This document shows positions 1-7,829 of a DNA stretch of 60,455 nt, piece after piece. Within the stretch, counting starts at the first letter, position 1. Each line of letters opens with the position of its first letter. The position numbers and the translations under genes are program-made. This DNA is from Sphingomonas sp. Its GTDB lineage: Bacteria > Pseudomonadota > Alphaproteobacteria > Sphingomonadales > Sphingomonadaceae. The notes beneath the pieces were generated by a model. The model searched no databases. It was not told the DNA's origin and was given only the letters and a program-made list of their open reading frames with translations. The DNA is taken from contig NZ_JAIERS010000021.1 in assembly GCF_019746665.1 (NCBI RefSeq), positions 1 through 60,455 on the forward strand, read 5' to 3'.

Positions 1-1
1 G

Positions 2-373
2 GGCACCGGCGCGGGCGGCGCCGGCCGGGGGCGCGGCGGCGGCGGCGAGGGCGGCGATGGCGACGGCGAAGATACCCCGCCGCGCCTGCTGCGCGGCCGG
101 CTACGCTATGGCGACCTGCCCGATTGGCTGCGCGACCAGGAGCGCACGGTGCGGATGGAGCTGCGCTACACGATCGAGGTCGATGGCCGGGTAAGCCGCT
201 GCGGCGCCGACCAGTCGAGCGGCTATCCCGAGGTCGACGCGCTGATCTGCCGCCTGATCCGCGAGCGCTACCGCTATCGCCCCGCGCTCGACGAGGACGG
301 CGATCCGGTGCGCTCGACGATGATCGAGCGCCAGGATTTCATCGCCCGGCCGGGGAAGGAGGAGGGCGACTAG
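2..373 (+). CDS. TonB-like energy transducer, C-terminal part (5' end outside window)
   Basis: The reading frame is open from the window edge to the TAG at 371-373, so the start lies outside. The visible 123 residues begin with a Gly/Arg/Asp-rich linker (about residues 1-26) followed by a compact C-terminal domain with an IEVDGRVSRC strand and two cysteines that could pair (in VSRC and ALICR). This layout resembles the short TonB C-terminal domain proteins common in sphingomonads, which carry inner-membrane energy to outer-membrane receptors. The N-terminal membrane anchor and proline-rich region expected of TonB cannot be seen. No ExbB/ExbD gene is in the window. The family call is by pattern only; the ORF itself is secure. 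Confidence 0.6.
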   Translation, partial: GTGAGGAGRGRGGGGEGGDGDGEDTPPRLLRGRLRYGDLPDWLRDQERTVRMELRYTIEVDGRVSRCGADQSSGYPEVDALICRLIRERYRYRPALDEDGDPVRSTMIERQDFIARPGKEEGD

Positions 374-395
374 CCGATATTGCCTCGATGCCTCG

Positions 396-477
396 ACCCA
401 CCCCAACCCCTCCCTGCCAGGGAGAGGCCATCATAACCTTCTCCCCTCCCTGCAAGGCAGGGGTCGGGGGTGGGTAG
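396..477. repeat. REP-like hairpin repeat between convergent genes
   Basis: Contains CCCCTCCCTGCAAGG-type and CCTCCCTGCCAGGGAG-type palindromes flanked by CCACCCC and GGGGTGGG arms. It lies between the stop codons of two convergent genes. The same family recurs near 3911-4022, 21426-21531 and 46923-46978. It probably acts as a bidirectional terminator or is a REP-type mobile repeat. Confidence 0.7.
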
Positions 478-492
478 GCGCCAGGCGGCGGC

Positions 493-867
493 CTAACCCC
501 AGGGATAGAGCGCCGCGACCACCCAGCGCCCCTCGCCGCGCAGCAGCCCCCAGGCACGAGCGGCGGCGCGGCTGTCCATCACTTCCAGCCCGATGTCGCG
601 CGCGGCGAGCGCTTGCGTCAGCGCGGCGGGCGGGCGGGCGAGCGTCGCGCCGGTGCCCAGCAGCACGAATTCGGGCGCGGGATCGAGCCCCAGCACAGGG
701 GCCAGCGCGGCGTCGTCCAAAGCCTCGACCGCCGGCGGCACCCAGCCATCGGCGCGGCGCGGCGTGAGCAGCAGCCCCAGGAAAATCTTGTCATCCACCC
801 GGAAGCCGCCGCGCGCGAAGCCGCTCACCAGCGGCCCGGCGCCCGCCGCCTCGCGCGCGAGCTTCAC
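493..867 (-). CDS. Mth938-family (NDUFAF3-like) domain protein
   Basis: A 124-residue protein starting with GTG at 867. The start overlaps the secF stop codon in a GTGA junction (864-867), which decides the start and implies translational coupling. The sequence has a GFRVDDKIFLG opening and an FVLLGTGATLARPP core, then VMDSRAAARAWGLL, the typical pattern of Mth938/DUF498 proteins, the family of mitochondrial complex I assembly factor NDUFAF3. Genes of this family are commonly found right after secDF in alphaproteobacteria. The biochemical role is unknown; a link to membrane-protein or respiratory-complex assembly is inference from the family. Confidence 0.8.
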   Translation of the reverse strand: MKLAREAAGAGPLVSGFARGGFRVDDKIFLGLLLTPRRADGWVPPAVEALDDAALAPVLGLDPAPEFVLLGTGATLARPPAALTQALAARDIGLEVMDSRAAARAWGLLRGEGRWVVAALYPWG

Positions 868-1829
868 CCGCGCGGGCTGACGCGCTCGGCGCCGGCGATC
901 GGGTTCGCCTTGGCGGTCTGTTCGGGCTCGGCGCGCAGGCCGAGCGTGATCAGCAGCGACGACGAGACATAGATCGACGAATAGGTGCCGACGAACACGC
1001 CGAGCACCATCGCCGCGGTGAAGCCGCGCAGCACGTGCCCGCCGAAGAACAGCAGCGAGATCAGCGCGAGCAGGATCGTCAGCGAGGTCATCACCGTGCG
1101 CGGCAGCGTTTCGTTCACCGACAGGTCGATGATCTCGCGCATGTCCATCTTGCGATAGCGGCGCATATTCTCGCGGATACGGTCGTCGATCACGATCTTG
1201 TCGTTGATCGAATAGCCGATGATCGTCAGCACCGCGGCGACGATGTTGAGATCGACTTCCCATTGGGTGATCGCGAAGAAGCCGAGTGTCATCAGCACGT
1301 CGTGGACGATCGCGACCACGGTGGAGACGCCGAACTGCCATTCAAAGCGCAGGATCGCGAACAGGCCGATGCCGAGCACCGCCGCCAGCACCGCGAGCGC
1401 GCCGCGCCAGATCAGCTCGTTCGAGACCTTGCCCGAAACCACGTCCTGCTTGGAAAAGCGCGCGCCCGGAAATTCACGGTCGATCGCCGCCTGCACCTGG
1501 CGCACCACGGTCTGCGCCGCCGCCTTGTCATTGCTTTCGGGCGCGGGCAGGCGGATCGACACGGTCTTGGGATCGCCGAACTGCTGCAGCCGCACCTCGC
1601 CCAGGTTGAGCCGCTCGATCGAGCCGCGCAGCTTGTCGAGCGAGGGTTCGCTCGCGAACTTCTCCTCGATCATCAGCCCGCCGACGAAATCGACGCCCAG
1701 GTTCAGCCGATAGACGAGCACGCTGGCGAGCGCCGCGATCGACAGCAGCGCGGTGAGCCCGAACGCCCAATAACGCAGCCGGACGAAGCCAATATTGGTG
1801 TTGTCGGGAATGAGTTTCAGGAGGCGCAT
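864..1829 (-). CDS. secF: Protein translocase subunit SecF
   Basis: A 321-residue inner-membrane protein of the SecDF-YajC complex, which uses proton flow to help pull secreted proteins across after SecA has pushed them through SecYEG. Residues about 21-40 form the first membrane segment, followed by the SecF signature GVDFVGG (45-51), a periplasmic domain, and five further membrane segments from about residue 135. The IIGYSINDKIVIDDRIRENMRR stretch is the conserved SecD/SecF membrane motif. It lies 24 bp downstream of secD and is coupled to the following Mth938-type gene by a 4-bp overlap. Length is normal for the family. Confidence 0.97.
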   Translation of the reverse strand: MRLLKLIPDNTNIGFVRLRYWAFGLTALLSIAALASVLVYRLNLGVDFVGGLMIEEKFASEPSLDKLRGSIERLNLGEVRLQQFGDPKTVSIRLPAPESNDKAAAQTVVRQVQAAIDREFPGARFSKQDVVSGKVSNELIWRGALAVLAAVLGIGLFAILRFEWQFGVSTVVAIVHDVLMTLGFFAITQWEVDLNIVAAVLTIIGYSINDKIVIDDRIRENMRRYRKMDMREIIDLSVNETLPRTVMTSLTILLALISLLFFGGHVLRGFTAAMVLGVFVGTYSSIYVSSSLLITLGLRAEPEQTAKANPIAGAERVSPRG

Positions 1830-1853
1830 CGGCGTTCCTTAAAAATACGGGCC

Positions 1854-3443
1854 TTAGATATGCAGTTCGTTCGGCCGCTTGGCCTTCAGCCACAGCGCGA
1901 CGAACATGCGGGTCAGCAGCACCGCGGTATAGACCGAGGTGGCGATGCCGATCAGCAGCACCACCGCGAAGCCCTTCACCGGGCCGGAGCCGAGCAGCAA
2001 CATGATCAGGCCCGAAATGCCGTGCGTCACGTTCGCCTCGAAAATGGTGCGGCTGGCTTCCTTATAGCCCAGTTCCACCGCCTGGAGGACGCTTCGCCCG
2101 CGCCGGCGTTCCTCGCGGATGCGTTCGTTGATCAGCACGTTGGCGTCGACCGCGGTGCCGATCGTCAGCACGAAGCCGGCGATGCCGGGCAGCGTCAGCG
2201 TGCCGCCGATGATCGCCATCACCCCCAGGATGACGAGCACGTTCAGCACCACCGCGATATTCGCATAGACGCCGAACCGCCCATAGGTGACGAGCATGAA
2301 CACGATCACCGCGACGGTCGCGATCACCGAGGCGAGCACCCCCGCGCGGATCGATTCCTTGCCGAGATCGGGGCCGACGGTGCGTTCCTCCACCGTCTTG
2401 AGCGCGACCGGCAGCTTGCCCGAGCGCAGCGCGATCGCCAGCTCGCTAGCGCTCTGCACGGTGAAGCTGCCGCTGATCGAGGCGGTGCCGCCCAGGATCG
2501 GCTCGTTGATGTTGGGCGCCGACAGCACCTTGTTGTCGAGGATGATCGCGAAGGGCTTGCCGACATTTTCCTGCGTCACCCGCGCGAACTTCTTGCCGCC
2601 GGCGGTGTCGAAGGTGATGACGACGTTGGGTGCGTTGGTCTGCGTATCGTTCGATTGGCGCGCGTCGATCAGCTGATCGCCGGTGACGATCGCGCGGCGC
2701 TTCACCGCGAGCCCGCCCTGGCCGCTCGCGAAGGGCAGCACCTGGCTCCCCGGCGGGGCGATGCCCTGCTGCACCTGCGCCGGATCGGCGTTCAGATCGA
2801 CCAGCTTGAATTCTAGCTTCGCGGTCTTGCCGATCAGCTCCTTCAGCGCCTTGGGGTCTTGCAAGCCCGGCACCTGGACGACGATGCGGTTGGCGCCTTG
2901 GCGGACGATCGTCGGCTCCTTGGTGCCGAGCGCGTCGATGCGGCGGCGGACGACATCGGTCGCGTCGTCCATCGCGCGGTTCACCGCCTGGTCGAGCCCG
3001 GCCTGGGTCGGCGTCAGCACGAAGCGGCTGCTGTCGACCACCTCGATGTTCCAGTCGCGCTGGCCGGTAAAGCCGGCGCCGGTCGTCAGCGCCATCAGCT
3101 TTTCGCGCGCGGCGTCCACCTGCGTCACGTCGCGGAGCAGAAAGCTCACCTTGCCGCCGGCGATCGAGACTTCGCCGATGCCGATCTTGGGATTGGCGCG
3201 GCCGAGTTCGGTGATCACCGTCTCGCGCATCTGCTCCAGCCGGCTCTGCGCGATGTCCGAGGTTTCGGCCTCGAGCAGCAGGTACGAACCGCCCGCCAGA
3301 TCAAGCCCATAGGCCACGCGCGGCGAGTGCAGATTGTAGCGCGCCAGGATGCTCTCGGGCACGAAACTGGGAATGGCGATCGCCACCAGCACGATAAGCG
3401 GCAGCAGGATCGAGACGATCTTCCAGCGCGGGAAATCGAGCAT
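1854..3443 (-). CDS. secD: Protein translocase subunit SecD
   Basis: A 529-residue inner-membrane protein, partner of SecF. An N-terminal membrane segment (about 9-27) is followed by the SecD motif YGLDLAGGSYLLLE (45-58), the large periplasmic P1 head domain, and six C-terminal membrane segments starting around residue 360. The motif TAVDANVLINERIREE in the membrane domain carries the acidic residue associated with proton-driven movement in this family. The ATG (3443-3441) overlaps the yajC TGA by one base, so yajC, secD and secF are read as one operon on the minus strand. Confidence 0.97.
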   Translation of the reverse strand: MLDFPRWKIVSILLPLIVLVAIAIPSFVPESILARYNLHSPRVAYGLDLAGGSYLLLEAETSDIAQSRLEQMRETVITELGRANPKIGIGEVSIAGGKVSFLLRDVTQVDAAREKLMALTTGAGFTGQRDWNIEVVDSSRFVLTPTQAGLDQAVNRAMDDATDVVRRRIDALGTKEPTIVRQGANRIVVQVPGLQDPKALKELIGKTAKLEFKLVDLNADPAQVQQGIAPPGSQVLPFASGQGGLAVKRRAIVTGDQLIDARQSNDTQTNAPNVVITFDTAGGKKFARVTQENVGKPFAIILDNKVLSAPNINEPILGGTASISGSFTVQSASELAIALRSGKLPVALKTVEERTVGPDLGKESIRAGVLASVIATVAVIVFMLVTYGRFGVYANIAVVLNVLVILGVMAIIGGTLTLPGIAGFVLTIGTAVDANVLINERIREERRRGRSVLQAVELGYKEASRTIFEANVTHGISGLIMLLLGSGPVKGFAVVLLIGIATSVYTAVLLTRMFVALWLKAKRPNELHI

Positions 3444-3778
3444 CAGTCGTTCGCCGGCTTGGCGCCGCTTACCGCCACCGCGGCGAGGGTCGACTTGATC
3501 ACCTTCACCCGCACGCCTTGCGCGATCTCCAGCTCGACGACCTTGTCGTCGACCTTGGTCACCTTGCCGATCAGCCCGCCGGCGGTGGTGACTTCATCGC
3601 CCTTCTTCAGCGCGGCGATGGCGTTTTGCAGCTGCTTCATCCGCCCCTGTTGCGGGCGGATCATCAGGAAATAAAAGGCGATGAACACCAAAAGCAGCGG
3701 TACGAAGGTCTGGAACACCTCGAAACCGCCGGCGGCAGGGCTGCCCGCGGTTTGGGCAAAGGCTGGGGTGGCGAACAT
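3443..3778 (-). CDS. yajC: Preprotein translocase accessory subunit YajC
   Basis: A 111-residue small membrane protein that joins SecDF. Residues about 20-40 form one membrane segment (FQTFVPLLLVFIAFYFLMI) followed at once by RPQQGRMKQL, the conserved positively charged RPQ motif of YajC, and then a small beta-rich domain with GDEVTTAGGLIGKV. The start is placed at the ATG at 3778, giving MFATPAFAQ; a start 12 codons upstream is open but has no family support. It is the first gene of the yajC-secD-secF operon. Confidence 0.95.
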   Translation of the reverse strand: MFATPAFAQTAGSPAAGGFEVFQTFVPLLLVFIAFYFLMIRPQQGRMKQLQNAIAALKKGDEVTTAGGLIGKVTKVDDKVVELEIAQGVRVKVIKSTLAAVAVSGAKPAND

Positions 3779-4070
3779 TGTTTCAGTCTCTAAGGCTGGA
3801 TCGGCGGCGCGCACCGCCCCCTGTTAAGCGGCGCGCGCTATCATCTAGCGCGCGGGGTTGCAACATGGGCGGGTGGCCGGCGCCATTCGGCTGACGGCGA
3901 AGCGACCCGCAAGCCCCTCCCTTGCAGGGAAGGATTGGGATGGGTGGCTCCGAAGCACGCCGCGCCGAACGGGAACGCGCTGGCTCGACCCACCCCCCGG
4001 CCCCTCCCTTGCAGGGAGGGGTGACACGGCGAGGAAGGAAGCGTTATCCCGCGATCGAAGGGGAACTCGC
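3779..4070. repeat. Divergent intergenic region with two REP-like hairpins
   Basis: This gap separates yajC (minus) from the dipeptidase (plus) and must hold both promoters. It contains two CCCCTCCCTTGCAGGG-type palindromes, at about 3914-3945 and 3985-4022, the second flanked by a GACCCACCCC arm. They belong to the same family as the repeats at 396, 21426 and 46923. No other gene is evident. Confidence 0.65.
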
Positions 4071-5303
4071 ATGACATTCCGATGGACGCTCGCGCTCGCC
4101 CTGCTCGCCCCCACGCCGGCCCTCGCGCAAACCCCGGAGCAGCGCGCCGAGCGCGTGCTCGCGGCGAGCCCGGTGATCGACGGGCATAACGATCTCGCCT
4201 GGGCGATCCGCGAGGCGGGGAGCACGCTGCCCCCCGATCTCACCAAGAGCACGGCCGCCTTGCCCTATCCGTTCCAGACCGATCTGCCGCGCGCCCGCGC
4301 CGGGCATCTCGGCGGGCAATTCTGGTCGGTCTATGTGCCCGCCGAACTCCATGGCGACGAAGCGGTGCGGGTGACGCTCGAACAGATCGACCTGGTGCGC
4401 CGGATCGTCGCCGCGCATCCGCAAATGGCGCTCGCCGGCACCGCCGCCGAGCTGCGCGCTGGGATGCGCGCGGGCAAGCTCACCGGCATGATGGGGGCGG
4501 AAGGCGGGCACCAGATCGCGGGCAATCTCGCGGCGCTGCGGCTCTACCACGCGCTCGGCGTGCGCTACGTCACCCTCACCCACTTCAAGAGCCTCGCCTG
4601 GGCGGACAGCTCGACCGACGCGCCGCGCAGCGGTGGCTTGAGCGATTTCGGCCGCGCGGTGATCGCCGAGATGAACCGGATCGGCATGATCGTCGACGTT
4701 TCCCACACCAGCGACGCGACCGCGATCGCCGCGATCGCGCTCAGCCGCGCGCCGGTGATCGCCTCGCACTCGGGCGCGCGCGCCGTCACCAACGTGCCGC
4801 GCGCGATGCCCGACGAAGTGATCCGCGCGCTCGCCGCGAAGGGCGGGGTCGTGATGGTGAGCTTCTATGAAGGCCATGTCTCGAACGCCTGGGCCGCGTG
4901 GGACAAGGCGCGCACCGCCTATGCCGCGAGCGTGGGGGTGAAGGCCGATATCTATGGCCCCAAGGCCCCTGCCCCGCTCGTCGCCTGGGAAGCCGCGCAC
5001 CCCGCGCCGGTGGTGACCGCGCGCGACGTCGCCGATCATGTCGAGCAGATCGCGCGGGTGGGCGGCAAGGGCGCGGTCGGCATCGGCGCTGATTATGAGG
5101 GCATCGCCGGCAATGCCCCGGCGGGGATGGGCGGGGTCGACGGCTACCCCGCGCTGTTCGCGGAACTCGCGAGACGCGGCTGGAGCGACGCCGAACTGGC
5201 CGGGCTCGCCCAGGGGAACGTGCTGCGGGTTATCGAGGCGGTGGAGGCCACCGCCAAGGCGAGCGCGGGGATGCCGCCGGGAACCGCGGCGCTGGTGGAA
5301 TAG
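4071..5303 (+). CDS. Secreted membrane-dipeptidase family M19 hydrolase
   Basis: A 410-residue zinc dipeptidase-like enzyme. The ATG at 4071 gives a clear signal peptide (TFRWTLALALLAPTPALAQ, cleavage near residue 20), so the protein should act in the periplasm. The mature part starts with SPVIDGHNDLAW, whose H-x-D (about residues 39-41) is the first metal site of family M19. Further family marks are the MMGAEGGHQI stretch (metal-bridging Glu), VDVSHTSD and VIASHSGARAV (His ligands), and GIGADYEGI near the C-terminus. Substrates are probably dipeptides or other short amides; beta-lactam-like activity is known for some members but cannot be inferred here. Confidence 0.9.
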   Translation: MTFRWTLALALLAPTPALAQTPEQRAERVLAASPVIDGHNDLAWAIREAGSTLPPDLTKSTAALPYPFQTDLPRARAGHLGGQFWSVYVPAELHGDEAVRVTLEQIDLVRRIVAAHPQMALAGTAAELRAGMRAGKLTGMMGAEGGHQIAGNLAALRLYHALGVRYVTLTHFKSLAWADSSTDAPRSGGLSDFGRAVIAEMNRIGMIVDVSHTSDATAIAAIALSRAPVIASHSGARAVTNVPRAMPDEVIRALAAKGGVVMVSFYEGHVSNAWAAWDKARTAYAASVGVKADIYGPKAPAPLVAWEAAHPAPVVTARDVADHVEQIARVGGKGAVGIGADYEGIAGNAPAGMGGVDGYPALFAELARRGWSDAELAGLAQGNVLRVIEAVEATAKASAGMPPGTAALVE

Positions 5304-5350
5304 CCGCAGCGCCGCCGCCCCCGCCGGACAGGGAGCGGCGGCACGCGCCG

Positions 5351-6310
5351 CTACTTCACCCCCTCATGCGCCTGCGCCATCTGCCTGGCGTCGGCCATGT
5401 CCTGCGCGCCGCCATGATCCTCGTCGCTGGTGCGGCCCGCGCCCGGCCCGGCGCCCAGATCGGCGCCGGTCAGCGGATCATAATCGGGGTCGGACATCTG
5501 CCGCGCCGCCATCGCCGCGACCGCCGCGTCCTGATCGGGCGGCAGGCGGACTTCGGCATGGCCCGAGCCGCCATCGACCGGCAGATATTGCGTCAGGTCA
5601 TCGACCCGCTGCCACTGCGGCCCCTCGTTCCACGCCCCCGTCCGGTCGCCCTCGCCCTGCGAGGTGTTGACGTACATATTGGCGTAGGGCTCGAGCCCCG
5701 GCAGCTTGCCCGGCGGGAAATTGTCGCGGATCGCGTAGAGCGCCTTCTCGAACGACTTCTGGTGCGCGATCTCGCGCGTCATCAGGAAGCCGAGCGCTTC
5801 CTTGATGCCGGGATCGTCGGTGATGTTGATCAGCCGCTCATAGATGATCTTCGCGCGCGATTCGGCGGCGATGTTCGAGCGCAGATCGCAGGTCGGGTCG
5901 CCGCGGCTGTCGATATAGGCCGCGGTCCACGGCACGCCGGACGAGTTGGTGAGCGCCGGCCCGCCGCCATAGAGGATCGACTGGGTATGGCTGTCGCCGC
6001 CGGCGTTGACCGCCATGTACAGATCGGCCTCCTCCAGCGCGGCTTCGGAAAGCTGCCCCTTCACCCCGCGGTTGAGCATCGCGACGATCGAACCGATCAC
6101 TTCCAGATGGCTCAGCTCCTCGGTGGCGATGTCGAGCAGCAGGTCGCGCCGGCCGGGGTCCTCGTCGCCCAGGCCTTGCGTGAAATAGCGCATCGCGGCG
6201 GCGAGCTCGCCATCGGGGCCGCCAAATTGTTCGAGCAGCAGCGAGGCGAGCGCGGGGTTGGGCTCGGCGACGCGCACGGTATATTGCAAACGCTTGTTGT
6301 GCATGAACAT
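5351..6310 (-). CDS. Manganese catalase
   Basis: A 319-residue non-heme catalase that breaks down hydrogen peroxide with a dinuclear manganese centre. It starts MHNKRLQYTVRV, typical of the family. The four-helix bundle ligands are visible: E35 (GELAAAMRYF), E66 or its neighbour and H68 in TEELSHLE, E150 in NIAAESRAK, and E180 with H183 in TREIAHQ. Two ATG codons are close together (6310 and 6304); GGAGG lies about 8 bases before the first. A GCAAC-N16-CGTT element (6344-6368, minus strand) resembles a general-stress EcfG promoter just upstream, which would fit the role of this enzyme. The gene converges on the dipeptidase gene across a short GC-rich hairpin. Confidence 0.93.
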   Translation of the reverse strand: MFMHNKRLQYTVRVAEPNPALASLLLEQFGGPDGELAAAMRYFTQGLGDEDPGRRDLLLDIATEELSHLEVIGSIVAMLNRGVKGQLSEAALEEADLYMAVNAGGDSHTQSILYGGGPALTNSSGVPWTAAYIDSRGDPTCDLRSNIAAESRAKIIYERLINITDDPGIKEALGFLMTREIAHQKSFEKALYAIRDNFPPGKLPGLEPYANMYVNTSQGEGDRTGAWNEGPQWQRVDDLTQYLPVDGGSGHAEVRLPPDQDAAVAAMAARQMSDPDYDPLTGADLGAGPGAGRTSDEDHGGAQDMADARQMAQAHEGVK

Positions 6311-6343
6311 GGGGACAGCCTCCGGGAGGGGGAAGGCCGTACC

Positions 6344-6368
6344 AACGGCTGGCAGCGGCGCCCGTTGC
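6344..6368 (-). promoter_or_regulatory. Candidate EcfG-type promoter of the manganese catalase gene
   Basis: Read on the minus strand, GCAAC (6368-6364), 16 bases, then CGTT (6347-6344). The general-stress sigma EcfG of alphaproteobacteria uses approximately GGAAC-N16/17-CGTT, so this site has a perfect -10 and one mismatch in the -35. It would start transcription about 30 bases before the catalase ATG. Judged by eye only. Confidence 0.35.
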
Positions 6369-6383
6369 GCGGCGAAGCGGGGT

Positions 6384-7469
6384 TCAGCCCAAGCGTGGCG
6401 TCAGCGCGGCATCCCGCAGCCCGCGCCAGACTTTCAGCGCCTGCACCGTCTCCGCGACATCATGCACCCGCAGCAGCTGCGCCCCCGCCTGCGCCCCCAG
6501 CAGCGCGAGCGCGACCGAGCCGCCGAGCCGCGCCTCCACCGGCGCCTCCCCGGCGAGCGCGCCGATCAGCCGCTTGCGGCTCGCCCCCAGCATGATCGGG
6601 CAGCCGAGCCCGTGGAACAGGGCGAGGCCGTTCAGCAGCGCGAGATTGTCGGCCAGGGTCTTCCCGAAGCCGATGCCCGGATCGACGATGATCCGCGCGC
6701 GGTCGATCCCCGCACGCTCCGCGAAGGCGATGCGCGCCGCCAGGAAATCATAGGCTTCGATCAGCACGTCGCGATAGCCCTGGCCGCCATGCGGGCCCTT
6801 GGCGGGCTCGGGGGAGTGCATCAGCACCACCGGCACGCCCGCGCCGGCGACGATCGCGGCCGCGCGCGGATCCCAGGCGAGCGAGGAGATGTCGTTGACC
6901 ATCACCGCGCCCGCCGCGAGCGCCGCCTCCATCACCGGGCCTTTGCGCGTGTCGATCGAGACCGGGGCGGCGCCCGCCAGCCGCTCGACCACCGGGCGGG
7001 TGCGCGCCACCTCGTCGCCCTCCCACACCAGCGGCGCGCCGGGGCGGGTCGATTCACCGCCGAGATCGACGAGGCTTGCCCCCGCCGCGATCATGTCGAA
7101 CCCGCGCGCGGCGGCGGCTTCGGGATCGTCGTGGAGCTTGCCGCCGTCCGAAAAACTGTCCGGCGTCACGTTCAGGATGCCCGCGACATGCGGCTGATCG
7201 AAGCGCAGCACACGGGCACCGAGCGTGAGCGGCGCGCGCGGGGCGGTGAGCCGGGCGAAGGTCGCCGCCGCCGCCTCGGCCTGCTCGCCCGGGAGCGTGG
7301 CGAGGAACGCGTCCCACTCTCCGACCGGCACGATCCGCTCGCGCCGCCGCCCGCCCTCGACCGCGATCACCTCGAGCGCGGCGAACCACAGCAGCCCGCC
7401 CGCGAGCCGGGCGACGGGTTCGGCGCCCACGGGCGTATCGGCGAAGCGGATCGGGCGGAGATAGAGCAT
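6384..7469 (-). CDS. folP: Dihydropteroate synthase
   Basis: A 361-residue folate-pathway enzyme that joins p-aminobenzoate to dihydropterin pyrophosphate. The TIM-barrel motifs are clear: AGILNVTPDSFSDGG (96-110, pterin-pyrophosphate binding), GGESTRPGA (137-145), SIDTRKGPVMEAAL, VNDIS, and DPGIGFGKT. The catalytic part is of normal size, but it is preceded by about 90 residues of extra sequence, a feature I associate with longer FolP proteins of sphingomonads. No strong ribosome-binding site is visible before the ATG at 7469. No other folate genes lie next to it. Confidence 0.95.
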   Translation of the reverse strand: MLYLRPIRFADTPVGAEPVARLAGGLLWFAALEVIAVEGGRRRERIVPVGEWDAFLATLPGEQAEAAAATFARLTAPRAPLTLGARVLRFDQPHVAGILNVTPDSFSDGGKLHDDPEAAAARGFDMIAAGASLVDLGGESTRPGAPLVWEGDEVARTRPVVERLAGAAPVSIDTRKGPVMEAALAAGAVMVNDISSLAWDPRAAAIVAGAGVPVVLMHSPEPAKGPHGGQGYRDVLIEAYDFLAARIAFAERAGIDRARIIVDPGIGFGKTLADNLALLNGLALFHGLGCPIMLGASRKRLIGALAGEAPVEARLGGSVALALLGAQAGAQLLRVHDVAETVQALKVWRGLRDAALTPRLG

Positions 7470-7829
7470 CGCGGTGTGTTAGGGGGTGTGCGGGCGAAAG
7501 GGAATCGGTTCGTGCCGCAACCGTCGCGCACGCCGGTGCGCGCCGGCTTGTCGCCCCCCTCCCCCGCGCGGGCGGCGCTTTCGGCGAGGACGCGGACGAG
7601 ACAGCCGCGCGGTCCTTCAGCCGCCCCAGCCCGAAACCGCGCGCCGCGCGCCTTGCGGCGGCCGCTCGCTCGCCGGCACGGGGGTGCGATTGTGGGTGGG
7701 GCTCTCCTGCTTGGGGGCGGGAGTATGCGCTCGGGTGGGGGTGTAGGACAGGGGGGACGTCGATACTTCCATCCCCTCCCGCGGCGACTCTGTTGCCAAC
7801 GCGGAGCATTCACCTTAGGCTATCAGCGT
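7470..7829. other. Gene-free region upstream of the A+T-rich insert
   Basis: About 360 bases without a convincing gene. Most of it is very G+C-rich and gives only low-complexity Arg/Pro/Ala frames on both strands. The base composition changes to A+T-rich close to 7800, just before the ATPase start at 7830. It must contain the folP promoter (leftward) and probably that of the ATPase gene (rightward). No tRNA, integrase remnant or clear repeat was seen. Confidence 0.5.

Noticed and set aside
1035..2816. A 593-codon open frame antisense to secD/secF
   Set aside because: High-G+C shadow frame: its product is a low-complexity string of Arg, His, Asp, Gln and Ala, and it lies on top of the clear SecD and SecF genes. 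Many similar long antisense frames (for example 9907-11802, 11697-13364, 48905-50755) were dropped for the same reason.
6258..7829. The 523 codons of open frame upstream of the ATPase ATG
   Set aside because: They are antisense to folP and low in complexity; the ATPase family start MITRIEIDGFKSF fits the ATG at 7830.
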